DNA from: Symsagittifera roscoffensis
Taxonomy: Eukaryota; Xenacoelomorpha; Acoela; Convolutidae
Direction: 5' to 3'
Assembly: GCF_963678635.1 (NCBI RefSeq)
Contig: NC_087064.1
Span: 18,214,509-18,278,508 of the forward strand
Length of the DNA: 64,000 bases
A model generated the notes under the pieces. The model was not told the origin of the DNA, searched no databases, and saw only the letters and a program-made list of their open reading frames with translations. The translations under genes were made by a program, and so were the position numbers. Shown in pieces: positions 19,916 through 31,600 of the stretch (its first letter is position 1; every line of letters starts with the position of its first letter).

Positions 19916-20352
19916 CAGGCGCATATCTAGGAATTTCTCGAGGGGGGGGGGGGCGGATTTTTAAAAAAAATTTGAAAATTTAGTCGACCTTTTTTTTAAC
20001 CTGTCGAACACGTTGATTTTTTGAGCTCTCCCAAACCTCTTCAAAGACCCTAATTTAATAAAATTTTCTGCTCCGCAGGCAGGCAATTTTTTGAAAAATT
20101 GCAAAAAAGGCGTTTTTAGGCACTTTTTGGAAAATTCCGACCAAAAAATTGCTTTTTTTCGGAACGCGCTCCCCCATCAAAATTAGTGTAGATTGTCGCC
20201 AAAGGCGCCTTTAGAAAAGTTTTAAGTTCAGTCAGCCAAAAATGGATATCTCAAAATAGTACAAAGGGGGGACTCTTTGGGTCGGTAGGGAGCCGAAGCT
20301 CTGAGAGGGGGCGTCCGCCACCCCCCGCCCCCCCTCCCTAAATCCGCTACTG
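19916..20352 (+). mobile_element. Non-autonomous hAT-like element with perfect 8-bp target duplication
   Basis: The 437-bp element starts CAGGCGCATATCTAGG and ends CCTAAATCCGCTACTG, imperfect terminal inverted repeats of the CAGTGGCGGAT type. It is flanked by GATAATAC on both sides (19908-19915 and 20353-20360). An 8-bp duplication and CAG termini are the hAT hallmark. It carries long G and C runs near the ends and no transposase. Confidence 0.85.
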
Positions 20353-20360
20353 GATAATAC

Positions 20361-20807
20361 CACTTAAATTAATGCAAGGATTTATCAAAAAGGTTAAAAA
20401 AGGAACTTTACCCACCCGATTTTTCCACGTCCTTTTTACCATAAAAAGGGAAGGCAATGGTAAGACTCTGCATGACCCCAGGATGACCCTTTTATAAAAC
20501 TTTCTTGTATAAACAAAGCTGTCTATATGTTGCAAAGAAAAGCAAACTTAACAAAAAGGCGTTAAACAAAAAAAATGTATATAGAATGGAGTACGACCCA
20601 GCATCAATTTGGAATTGCCGCAACGGAGACACGGCACCAGAACCGGTTAAAATCCTGGCATCCAGGCATTTACATAAAAGGCAAATCAGAAACAGAAAGA
20701 GGCACAAAAACTAAGCCTCTCTGTCTTTAGAAGATGGCCTGCCCAAGGAATCAGGGAAGTTTCCCGAAGTGGCCGAACGGATACGCGTGCAGAAACATTG
20801 TGAGATG
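20361..20807. other. Intergenic sequence ending in a tRNA-like D-arm segment
   Basis: No gene is supported. The right end (about 20768-20807) contains TGGCCGAACGGATACGCG, which resembles the A box/D-arm of a Ser/Leu-type tRNA or SINE. No matching B box follows, even when the inserted element to the right is ignored, so I do not call a tRNA. Confidence 0.4.
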
Positions 20808-21266
20808 GGGTCTAGGACAACAAGCCGACGGGACTTCAAGCCGAAGGGACTTCATGCCGAAATTAAAATTTTACAAGCACCTCAAAACACTATTTTATCA
20901 TCTGTAAAACGTTATTTTTCAAAAATTTTGGCAAGTTTAGTCCATAATAAACGTTATTCATTGACAATGCACCATTTGTGATTGGCATCCGTTAATAACA
21001 TCAGCCGGTTTTTGAAATGCATAAATTATAAACATGAAAAACGCCTTCAACCATATTTTACTTTTCAACTTTCCGAAACATCATTTGGAGGCTTAAATTT
21101 TATGAAAACGCCAATAACTTGTGAAGAAAGATCATGAACTTCAGAACCTCTTCAAAAAAGTTTGCAAATTAATCATATTCCACGAGTTTAGTAGGAAATA
21201 TTCTGCTTGAAGTCCCTAATTTTACGATTCGGCTTGAAGTCCCGTCGGCTTGATGTCCGGCACCCC
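20808..21266 (+). mobile_element. 459-bp terminal-inverted-repeat element with 8-bp duplication
   Basis: The ends are inverted repeats about 40 bp long sharing AAGCCGACGGGACTTCAAGC. GTGAGATG flanks both sides (20800-20807 and 21267-21274). The interior has no transposase. It differs in sequence from the CAGTGGCGGAT family but has the same duplication length, so it may be another hAT-type non-autonomous family. Confidence 0.75.
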
Positions 21267-21274
21267 GTGAGATG

Positions 21275-21966
21275 AACCTATCTCACGACATCCCCAATTT
21301 TGCTACGTACCTCAAGTATTCCTTGGAGCCGGAACTCAACACGTTGAAGCTTCAGGGGACATTCGTAGCAACAGCGGTTTTTTCTTTTACTTTAAAGTCG
21401 TCATTTAAAATTGATACTTAATAATTTTGTTCATAATTTAAGCAAATCCTAATTAAAGATTTGCATTCACGACTGCTCATCTAAAAAAGATGTGAGTAAT
21501 AGAATTGTAAATTTTACACAATTACAAAAAACTATTGCTTTAATTATTTGTATAAGTTTCGAGTGGACTCTTTTCCTTCTTAATTCGTTAAGATATGTTT
21601 TCCTTTTTAAGTTAACAATTCCTTCTTTAAAAATTAAAAGTGAAATATATTCAATCCTATTTTTTTTGTAGTCATTTAACACTGAAAAGATTTAAAAAAG
21701 AGAACTTATTGAATTTAATTAAATAAATCAAAACGGACACCGAGAGCAACCACCCAAGTGTCGAACAACGTCTCAACTGACAGCGGGCACTGGACATTGA
21801 AGCTTTTCTCGACAAGCAGCGGACAGTAATTTCATCCCATCTTCTCTCCACCATCTGCCAGTGAAATATTTTGATGGAAAAGTTTTATTTTCATAATTTG
21901 TAAATCCACTCCCATTGGTAAAAGTTAACATTAAGTTATCTGTTTATATAAAATTCAATTTAACTC
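21275..21966. other. AT-rich sequence with no supported feature
   Basis: Nothing beyond short chance ORFs is visible between the inverted-repeat element and the composite array. Confidence 0.4.
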
Positions 21967-23395
21967 TAGAACGAGATCGACTATGATCTATGAGATAATC
22001 CAACCGAGACTTATAACTTCAATTAAAAATTGAAACAAAGGAATCTTTCAATCGACCCCATTGTTTCTTTTAGTAAATCCCGATTACAAGAAACTTGCTG
22101 TCGCAAGCTTGAAAAGGCTCGTTTATAGTGAGAGAGCTACACCACGCACTACACAGGAGAAAACAAGCAGTTCTGAATGCCTCATTTTGAAAATAAAAAG
22201 CATATTCAAATCTGACTGTAAAATTTGAACTCATGTTATCAAGCTTTGAAAAATTTTTAGCCACGAACAATCATAAATTTTAACAGGAACGATAAAATTT
22301 TTTCCCATCATTCATCTAGCTGGTGGCACCCCAATAGTCCGAAAGACCAAATGCTGTAAAACAAGGACAGCTAGTCAGAATTCAGTATTCGAAAAACTGA
22401 AAGGAATAAGCTGAAAAATCAGTCAGCTATGGAATGCTTAGAGCAAGTTGACTACTTTGAAATTTTTTACTAATTTTTGTCCTTTTGTGACGAGGAAAAC
22501 ACTCAGACAAGATACATTCAAAAATATTCTGCGGGCGATCACCATGTTAGGGGTGCGGCCAGCAATCAGACCTCCTTCATTTGCCCATTTGATAGTCGAG
22601 AGTAACTTGACAAATGTGGCAAAAACTTGATTGGCTGAGATGGGACATGCAGAATTGTTTTGCAAATTGAAGCAGAGTTATATAGTTAGGTTTTCATAGT
22701 TTTTAGTTCGAAATTTGTAAAATTGAACTGTTTTTGAGCCTCCGAGGAGCTAGATAGTCTGCCTGCTGGTATGTATGTGTAGTTCTTTCAATTGCTAACA
22801 TCCAACCCTGACGGTAAGATGCGTCAAAATCTAATTTATATGGTCCGCCGACCACGAACAACAAACATAACGGTTTTTTATCCAAAATAACTATGTTTAT
22901 AATTTTCTCAAGTGAATATTAGGGCCAAAACAGCTTATAAAGAATCAGATTTTCCAAATAGAATGTATTGAACATTATGTTAAAATTTGCGTCACTGGTG
23001 TGTACTTATATTCTTTCGAAGCAAAGTTGAATGTAATAATTTTTCGAGCAAAAAAAGTTATATTAAATTATTCACAGCACTGCTTAAATTATTAACTCAA
23101 ATATCCCTGGCCTAGCAATTAACCATCTTCTGTTCCTAATTTGAATGCATGTTCTAATAAGTTTCAGAAAGTCATTATTGGAAAATCAGTGTGAAAACAT
23201 TAGTGAATACATTTGCTACAGTGAATCAATTTTTGAAGTTAAAAGTTACCATGACCGTCTTAAGATCTTGTTGCCACTCCGCAAAGGAAAATACCTAAAA
23301 ATATATGCATCCCGGGCTGAGGTGTTCGACTCATGATTCGACCGACACATTCGAACGGAATCCGATTTTCGTCACAAATTAAGACACTATAGTCA
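21967..23395 (+). repeat. 1.4-kb array unit, copy 1
   Basis: First of three copies of a block starting AGAACGAGATCGACTATGAT and running into the satellite. The three copies differ at only a few positions. The small ORFs within are carried along unchanged simply because the copies are near-identical; none resembles a protein. The right end carries CCCGGGCTGAGG followed by one satellite monomer in inverted orientation. Confidence 0.9.
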
Positions 23396-25516
23396 AACAA
23401 AGTCAAATCATGGGTCGAACAGGGTCGAATCTTGAGTCAAACAGGGTCGATAGAGTCGAACAGGGTCGAATCATGAGTCGAACAGGTTCGAATCATGAGT
23501 CGAACAGGGTCGAATCATGAGTCGAACAGGGTCGAATCATGAGTCGAGCAGGGTCGAATCATGAGTCAAACAGGGTCGATAGAGTCGAACAGGGTCGAAT
23601 CATGAGTCGAACAGTGTCGAATCATGAGTCGAACAGGGTCGAATCGTGAGTCGAACAGGGTCGAATCATGATTCAAACAGGGTCGATAGAGTTGAAAAGG
23701 GTCGAATCATGATTCAAAGAGGGTCGAATCATGAGTCGAACAGGGTCGAATCATGAGTCGAACAGGGTCGAATCATGAGTCGAACAGGGTCGAATCATGA
23801 GTCCAACTGGGTCGAATCATGATTCAAAGAGGGTCGAATCATAAGTCGAACAGGGTCGAATCATGAGACGAGCAGGGTCGATAGAGTCGAACAGGGTCTA
23901 ATCATGAGTCGAAAAAGGTCGAATCATGAGTCGAAGAGGGTCGAATCATGAGTCGAACAGGGTCGAATCATGATTCAAAGAGGGTCTAATCATGAGTCGA
24001 ACAGGGTCGAATCATGAGCCGAACAGGGTCGAATCATGAGTCGAACAGGGTCGAATCATGAGTCGAACAGGGTCGATAGAGTCGAACAGGTTCGAATCAT
24101 GAGTCGAACAGGGTCGAATCATGAGTCGAACAGGGTCGAATCATGATTCAAACAGGGTCGATAGAGTCAAACAGGGTCGAATCATGATTCAAAGAGGGTC
24201 GAATCATGATTCAAAGAGGGTCGAATCATGAGTCGAACAGGGTCGAATCATGAGACGAGCAGGGTCGTTAGAGTCGAACAGGGTCTAATCATGAGTCGAA
24301 AAAGGTCGAATCATGAGTCGAACAGGGTCGAATCATGAATCGAACAGGGTCGAATCATGATTCAAAGAGGGTCGAATCATGAGTCGAACAGGGTCGAATC
24401 ATGATTCAAACAGGGTCGACAGAGTCGAACAGGGTCGAATCATGAGTCCAACAGGGTCGAATCACGATTCAAAGAGGGTCGAATCATGAGTCGAACAGGG
24501 TCGAATCATGAGACGAGCAGGGTCGATAGAGTCGAACAGGGTCGAATCATGAGTCGAACAGGGTCGATAGAGTCGAACAGGGTCTAATCATGAGTCGAAA
24601 AAGGTCGAATCATGAGTCGAACAGGGTCGAATCATGAGTCGAACAGGGTCGAATCATGATTCAAAGAGGGTCGAATCATGAGTCAAACAGGGTCGATTCA
24701 TGAGACGAGCAGGGTCGATAGATTCGAACAGGGTCGAATCATGAGTCGAACAGGGTCGAATCATGAGACGAGCAGGGTCGATAGAGTTGAACAGGGTCTA
24801 ATCATGAGTCGAAAAAGGTCGAATCATGAATCGAACAGGGTCGAATCATGAGTCGAACAGGGTCGAATCATGATTCAAACAGGGTCGACAGAGTCGAACA
24901 GGGTCGAATCATGAGTCCAACAGGGTCGAATCATGATTCAAAGAGGGTCGAATCATGAGTCGAACAGGGTCGAATCATGAGACGAGCAGGGTCGATAGAG
25001 TCGAACAGGGTCGAATCATGAGTCGAACAGGGTCGAATCATGAGTCGAACAGGGTCGAATCATGATTCAAACAGGGTCGATAGAGTCGAACAGGGTCGAA
25101 TCATGATTCAAAGAGGGTCGAATCACGATTCAAAGAGGGTCGAATCATGAGTCGAACAGGGTCGAATCATGAGACGAGTAGGGTCGATAGAGTCGAAAAG
25201 GGTTTAATCATGAGTCGAAAAAGTTCGAATCATGAGTCGAACAGGGTCGATAGAGTCGAACAGGGTCGAATCATGATTCAAAGAGGGTCGAATCACGATT
25301 CAAAGAGGGTCGAATCATGAGTTGAACAGGGTCGAATCATGATTCAAACAGGGTCGATAGAGTCGAACACGGTCGAATCATGAGTCCAACAGGGTCGAAT
25401 CATGATTCAAAGAGGGTCGAATCATGAGTCGAACAGGGTCGAATCATGAGACGAGCAGGGTCGAATCTTGAGTCAAACAGGGTCGATAGAGTCGAACAGG
25501 GTCGAATCATGAGTAG
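23396..25516 (+). repeat. Satellite block 1 (~2.1 kb of a ~22-bp monomer)
   Basis: Tandem copies of a 22-bp unit, consensus GTCGAATCATGAGTCGAACAGG, mixed with variants: a 19-bp GTCGATAGAGTCGAACAGG, an ATGATTCAAAGAGG form and an ATGAGACGAGCAGG form. The variants recur in a fixed order, so higher-order units exist. Confidence 0.95.
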
Positions 25517-26949
25517 AAGGAGATCGACTATGATCTATGAGATAATCCAACCGAGACTTATAACTTCAATTAAAAATTGAAACAAAGGAATCTTTCAATC
25601 GACCCCATTGTTTCTTTTAGTAAATCCCGATTACAAGAAACTTGCTGTCGCAAGCTTGAAAAGGCTCGTTTATAGTGAGAGAGCTACACCACGCACTACA
25701 CAGGAGAAAACAAGCAGTTCTGAATGCCTCATTTTGAAAATAAAAAGCATATTCAAATCTGACTGTAAAATTTGAACTCATGTTATCAAGCTTTGAAAAA
25801 TTTTTAGCCACGAACAATCATAAATTTTAACAGGAACGATAAAATTTTTTCCCATCATTCATCTAGCTGGTGGCACCCCAATAGTCCGAAAGACCAAATG
25901 CTGTAAAACAAGGACAGCTAGTCAGAATTCAGTATTCGAAAAACTGAAAGGAATAAGCTGAAAAATCAGTCAGCTATGGAATGCTTAGAGCAAGTTGACT
26001 ACTTTGAAATTTTTTACTAATTTTTGTCCTTTTGTGACGAGGAAAACACTCAGACAAGATACATTCAAAAATATTCTGCGGGCGATCACCATGTTAGGGG
26101 TGCGGCCAGCAATCAGACCTCCTTCATTTGCCCATTTGATAGTCGAGAGTAACTTGACAAATGTGGCAAAAACTTGATTGGCTGAGATGGGACATGCAGA
26201 ATTGTTTTGCAAATTGAAGCAGAGTTATATAGTTAGGTTTTCATAGTTTTTAGTTCGAAATTTGTAAAATTGAACTGTTTTTGAGCCTCCGAGGAGCTAG
26301 ATAGTCTGCCTGCTGGTATGTATGTGTAGTTCTTTCAATTGCTAACATCCAACCCTGACGGTAAGATGCGTCAAAATCTAATTTATATGGTCCGCCGACC
26401 ACGAACAACAAACATAACGGTTTTTTATCCAAAATAACTATGTTTATAATTTTCTCAAGTGAATATTAGGGCCAAAACAGCTTATAAAGAATCAGATTTT
26501 CCAAATAGAATGTATTGAACATTATGTTAAAATTTGCGTCACTGGTGTGTACTTATATTCTTTCGAAGCAAAGTTGAATGTAATAATTTTTCGAGCAAAA
26601 AAAGTTATAATAAATTATTCACAGCACTGCTTAAATTATTAACTCAAATATCCCTGGCCTAGCAATTAACCATCTTCTGTTCCTAATTTGAATGCATGTT
26701 CTAATAAGTTTCAGAAAGTCATTATTGGAAAATCAGTGTGAAAACATTAGTGAATACATTTGCTACAGTGAATCAATTTTTGAAGTTAAAAGTTACCATG
26801 ACCGTCTTAAGATCTTGTTGCCACTCCGCAAAGGAAAATACCTAAAAATATATGCATCCCGGGCTGAGGTGTTCGACTCATGATTCGACCGACACATTCG
26901 AACGGAATCCGATTTTCGTCACAAATTAAGACACTATAGTGAAACAAAG
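25517..26949 (+). repeat. 1.4-kb array unit, copy 2
   Basis: Nearly identical to 21967-23395. The junction reads AGAAGGAGATCG instead of AGAACGAGATCG, and single-base differences occur (for example around 26610). Confidence 0.9.
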
Positions 26950-27202
26950 TCAAATCATGATTCAAAGAGGGTCGAATCACGATTCAAAGAGGGTCGAATC
27001 ATGAGTCGAACAGGGTCAACTCATGATTCAAACAGGGTCGATAGAGTCGAACAGGGTCGAATCATGAGTCCAACAGGGTCGAATCATGATTCAAAGAGGG
27101 TCGAATCATGAGTCGAACAGGGTCGAATCATGAGACGAGCAGGGTCGAATCTTGAGTCAAACAGGGTCGATAGAGTCGAACAGGGTCGAATCATGAGTAG
27201 AA
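26950..27202 (+). repeat. Satellite block 2 (~250 bp)
   Basis: A short run of the same monomers and variants. Its last part matches the end of block 1, as expected if the unit-plus-satellite was duplicated as one and block length then changed by unequal exchange. Confidence 0.9.
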
Positions 27203-28629
27203 CGAGATCGACTATGATCTATGAGATAATCCAACCGAGACTTATAACTTCAATTAAAAATTGAAACAAAGGAATCTTTCAATCGACCCCATTGTTTCTT
27301 TTAGTTAATCCCGATTACAAGAAACTTGCTGTCGCAAGCTTGAAAAGGCTCGTTTATAGTGAGAGAGCTACACCACGCACTACACAGGAGAAAACAAGCA
27401 GTTCTGAATGCCTCATTTTGAAAATAAAAAGCATATTCAAATCTGACTGTAAAATTTGAACTCATGTTATCAAGCTTTGAAAAATTTTTAGCCACGAACA
27501 ATCATAAATTTTAACAGGAACGATAAAATTTTTTCCCATCATTCATCTAGCTGGTGGCACCCCAATAGTCCGAAAGACCAAATGCTGTAAAACAAGGACA
27601 GCTAGTCAGAATTCAGTATTCGAAAAACTGAAAGGAATAAGCTGAAAAATCAGTCAGCTATGGAATGCTTAGAGCAAGTTGACTACTTTGAAATTTTTTA
27701 CTAATTTTTGTCCTTTTGTGACGAGGAAAACACTCAGACAAGATACATTCAAAAATATTCTGCGGGCGATCACCATGTTAGGGGTGCGGCCAGCAATCAG
27801 ACCTCCTTCATTTGCCCATTTGATAGTCGAGAGTAACTTGACAAATGTGGCAAAAACTTGATTGGCTGAGATGGGACATGCAGAATTGTTTTGCAAATTG
27901 AAGCAGAGTTATATAGTTAGGTTTTCATAGTTTTTAGTTCGAAATTTGTAAAATTGAACTGTTTTTGAGCCTCCGAGGAGCTAGATAGTCTGCCTGCTGG
28001 TATGTATGTGTAGTTCTTTCAATTGCTAACATCCAACCCTGACGGTAAGATGCGTCAAAATCTAATTTATATGGTCCGCCGACCACGAACAACAAACATA
28101 ACGGTTTATTATCCAAAATAACTATGTTTATAATTTTCTCAAGTGAATATTAGGGCCAAAACAGCTTATAAAGAATCGGATTTTCCAAATAGAATGTATT
28201 GAACATTATGTTAAAATTTGCGTCACTGGTGTGTACTTATATTCTTTCGAAGCAAAGTTGAATGTAATAATTTTTCGAGCAAAAAAAGTTATAATAAATT
28301 ATTCACAGCACTGCTTAAATTATTAACTCAAATATCCCTGGCCTAGCAATTAACCATCTTCTGTTCCTAATTTGAATGCATGTTCTAATAAGTTTCAGAA
28401 AGTCATTATTGGAAAATCAGTGTGAAAACATTAGTGAATACATTTGCTACAGTGAATCAATTTTTGAAGTTAAAAGTTACCATGACCGTCTTAAGATCTT
28501 GTTGCCACTCCGCAAAGGAAAATACCTAAAAATATATGCATCCCGGGCTGAGGTGTTCGACTCATGATTCGACCGACACATTCGAACGGAATCCGATTTT
28601 CGTAACAAATTAAGACACTATAGTCAAAC
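27203..28629 (+). repeat. 1.4-kb array unit, copy 3
   Basis: Third near-identical copy, with private changes (for example TTAGTTAATCCCG near 27301 and GGTTTATTATCC near 28102). Confidence 0.9.
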
Positions 28630-31600
28630 AAAGTCAAATCATGGGTCGAACAGGGTCGAATCTTGAGTCAAACAGGGTCGATAGAGTCGAACAGGGTCGA
28701 ATCATGAGTCGAACAGGTTCGAATCATGAGTCGAAAAGGGTCGAATCATGAGTCGAACAGGGTCGAATCATGAGTCGAACAGGGTCGAATCATGAGTCGA
28801 GCAGGGTCGAATCATGAGTCAAACAGGGTCGATAGAGTCGAACAGGGTCGAATCATGAGTCGAACAGTGTCGAATCATGAATCGAACAGGGTCGAATCGT
28901 GAGTCGAACAGGGTCGAATCATGATTCAAACAGGGTCGATAGAGTTGAAAAGGGTCGAATCATGATTCAAAGAGGGTCGAATCAAGAGTCGAACAGGGTC
29001 GAATCATGAGTCGAACAGGGTCGAATCATGAGTCGAACAGGGTCGAATCATGAGTCCAACAGGGTCGAATCATGATTCAAAGGGGGTCGAATCATGAGTC
29101 GAACAGGGTCGAATCATGAGACGAGCAGGGTCGATAGAGTCGAACAGGGTATAATCATGAGTCGAAAAAGGTCGAATCATGAGTCGAACAGGGTCGAATC
29201 ATGAGTCGAACAGGTTCGAATCATGAGTCGAAAAGGGTCGAATCATGAGTCGAACAGGGTCGAATCATGAGTCGAACAGGGTCGAATCATGAGTCGAGCA
29301 GGGTCGAATCATGAGTCAAACAGGGTCGATAGAGTCGAACAGGGTCGAATCATGAGTCGAACAGTGTCGAATCATGAATCGAACAGGGTCGAATCGTGAG
29401 TCGAACAGGGTCGAATCATGATTCAAACAGGGTCGATAGAGTTGAAAAGGGTCGAATCATGGTTCAAAGAGGGTCGAATCATGAGTCGAACAGGGTCGAA
29501 TCATGAGTCGAACAGGGTCGAATCATGAGTCGAACAGGGTCGAATCATGAGTCCAACAGGGTCGAATCATGATTCAAAGAGGGTCGAATCATGAGTCGAA
29601 CAGGGTCGAATCATGAGACGAGCAGGGTCGATAGAGTCGAACAGGGTATAATCATGAGTCGAAAAAGGTCGAATCATGAGTCGAACAGGGTCGAATCATG
29701 AGTCGAACAGGGTAGAATCATGATTCAAAGAGGGTGGAATCATGAGTCGAACAGGGTCGAATTATCAGCCGAACAGGGTCGAATCATGAGTCGAACAGGG
29801 TCGAATCATGAGTCGAACAGGGTCGATAGAGTCGAACAGGGTCGAATCATGAGTCGAACAGGGTCGAATCATGAGTCGAACAGGGTCGAATCATGATTCA
29901 AACAGGGTCGATAGAGTCAAACAGGGTCGAATCATGATTCAAAGAGGGTCGAATCATGATTCAAAGAGGGTCGAATCATGAGTCGAACAGGGTCGAATCA
30001 TGAGACGAGCAGGGTCGTTAGAGTCGAACAGGGTCTAATCATGAGTCGAAAAAGGTCGAATCATGAGTCGAACAGGGACGAATCATGAATCGAACAGGGT
30101 CGAATCATGATTCAAAGAGGGTCGAATCATGAGTGGAACAGGGTCGAATCATGATTCAAACAGGGTCGATAGAGTCGAACAGGGTCGAATCATGAGTCCA
30201 ACAGGGTCGAATCATGATTCAAAGAGGGTCGAATCATGAGTCGAACAGGGTCGAATCATGAGACGAACAGGGTCGAATCATGAGTCGAACAGGTTCGAAT
30301 CATGAGTCGAAAAGGGTCGAATCATGAGTCGAACAGGGTCGAATCATGAGTCGAACAGGGTCGAATCATGAGTCGAGCAGGGTCGAATCATGAGTCAAAC
30401 AGGGTCGATAGAGTCGAACAGGGTCGAATCATGAGTCGAACAGTGTCGAATCATGAATCGAACAGGGTCGAATCGTGAGTCGAACAGGGTCGAATCATGA
30501 TTCAAACAGGGTCGATAGAGTTGAAAAGGGTCGAATCATGGTTCAAAGAGGGTCGAATCATGAGTCGAACAGGGTCGAATCATGAGTCGAACAGGGTCGA
30601 ATCATGAGTCGAACAGGGTCGAATCATGAGTCCAACAGGGTCGAATCATGATTCAAAGAGGGTCGAATCATGAGTCGAACAGGGTCGAATCATGAGACGA
30701 GCAGGGTCGATAGAGTCGAACAGGGTATAATCATGAGTCGAAAAAGGTCGAATCATGAGTCGAACAGGGTCGAATCATGAGTCGAACAGGGTAGAATCAT
30801 GATTCAAAGAGGGTCGAATCATGAGTCGAACAGGGTCGAATTATCAGCCGAACAGGGTCGAATCATGAGTCGAACAGGGTCGAATCATGAGTCGAACAGG
30901 GTCGATAGAGTCGAACAGGGTCGAATCATGAGTCGAACAGGGTCGAATCATGAGTCGAACAGGGTCGAATCATGATTCAAACAGGGTCGATAGAGTCAAA
31001 CAGGGTCGAATCATGATTCAAAGAGGGTCGAATCATGATTCAAAGAGGGTCGAATCATGAGTCGAACAGGGTCGAATCATGAGACGAGCAGGGTCGTTAG
31101 AGTCGAACAGGGTCTAATCATGAGTCGAAAAAGGTCGAATCATGAGTCGAACAGGGACGAATCATGAATCGAACAGGGTCGAATCATGATTCAAAGAGGG
31201 TCGAATCATGAGTGGAACAGGGTCGAATCATGATTCAAACAGGGTCGATAGAGTCGAACAGGGTCGAATCATGAGTCCAACAGGGTCGAATCATGTTTCA
31301 AAGAGGGTCGAATCATGAGTCGAACAGGGTCGAATCATGAGACGAGCAGGGTCGATAGAGTCGAACAGGGTCGAATCATGAGTCGAACAGGGTCGAATCA
31401 TGAGTCGAACAGGGTCGAATCATGATTCAAACAGGGTCGATAGAGTCGAACAGGGTCGAATCATGATTCAAAGAGTGTCGAATCACGATTCAAAGAGGGT
31501 CGAATCATGAGTCGAACAGGGTCGAATCATGAGACGAGCAGGGTCGATAGAGTCAAACAGGGTCTAATCATGAGTCGAAAAAGGTCGAATCATGAGTCGA

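Noticed and set aside
20768-20807. tRNA-Ser/Leu gene
   Set aside because: Only a D-arm-like A box is visible; no B box or acceptor closure is found even across the inserted element.
22070-28567. Small ORFs of 60-75 codons repeated in the three 1.4-kb units
   Set aside because: They are identical only because the units are near-identical. Several overlap on opposite strands, none has recognisable motifs, and composition is non-coding.
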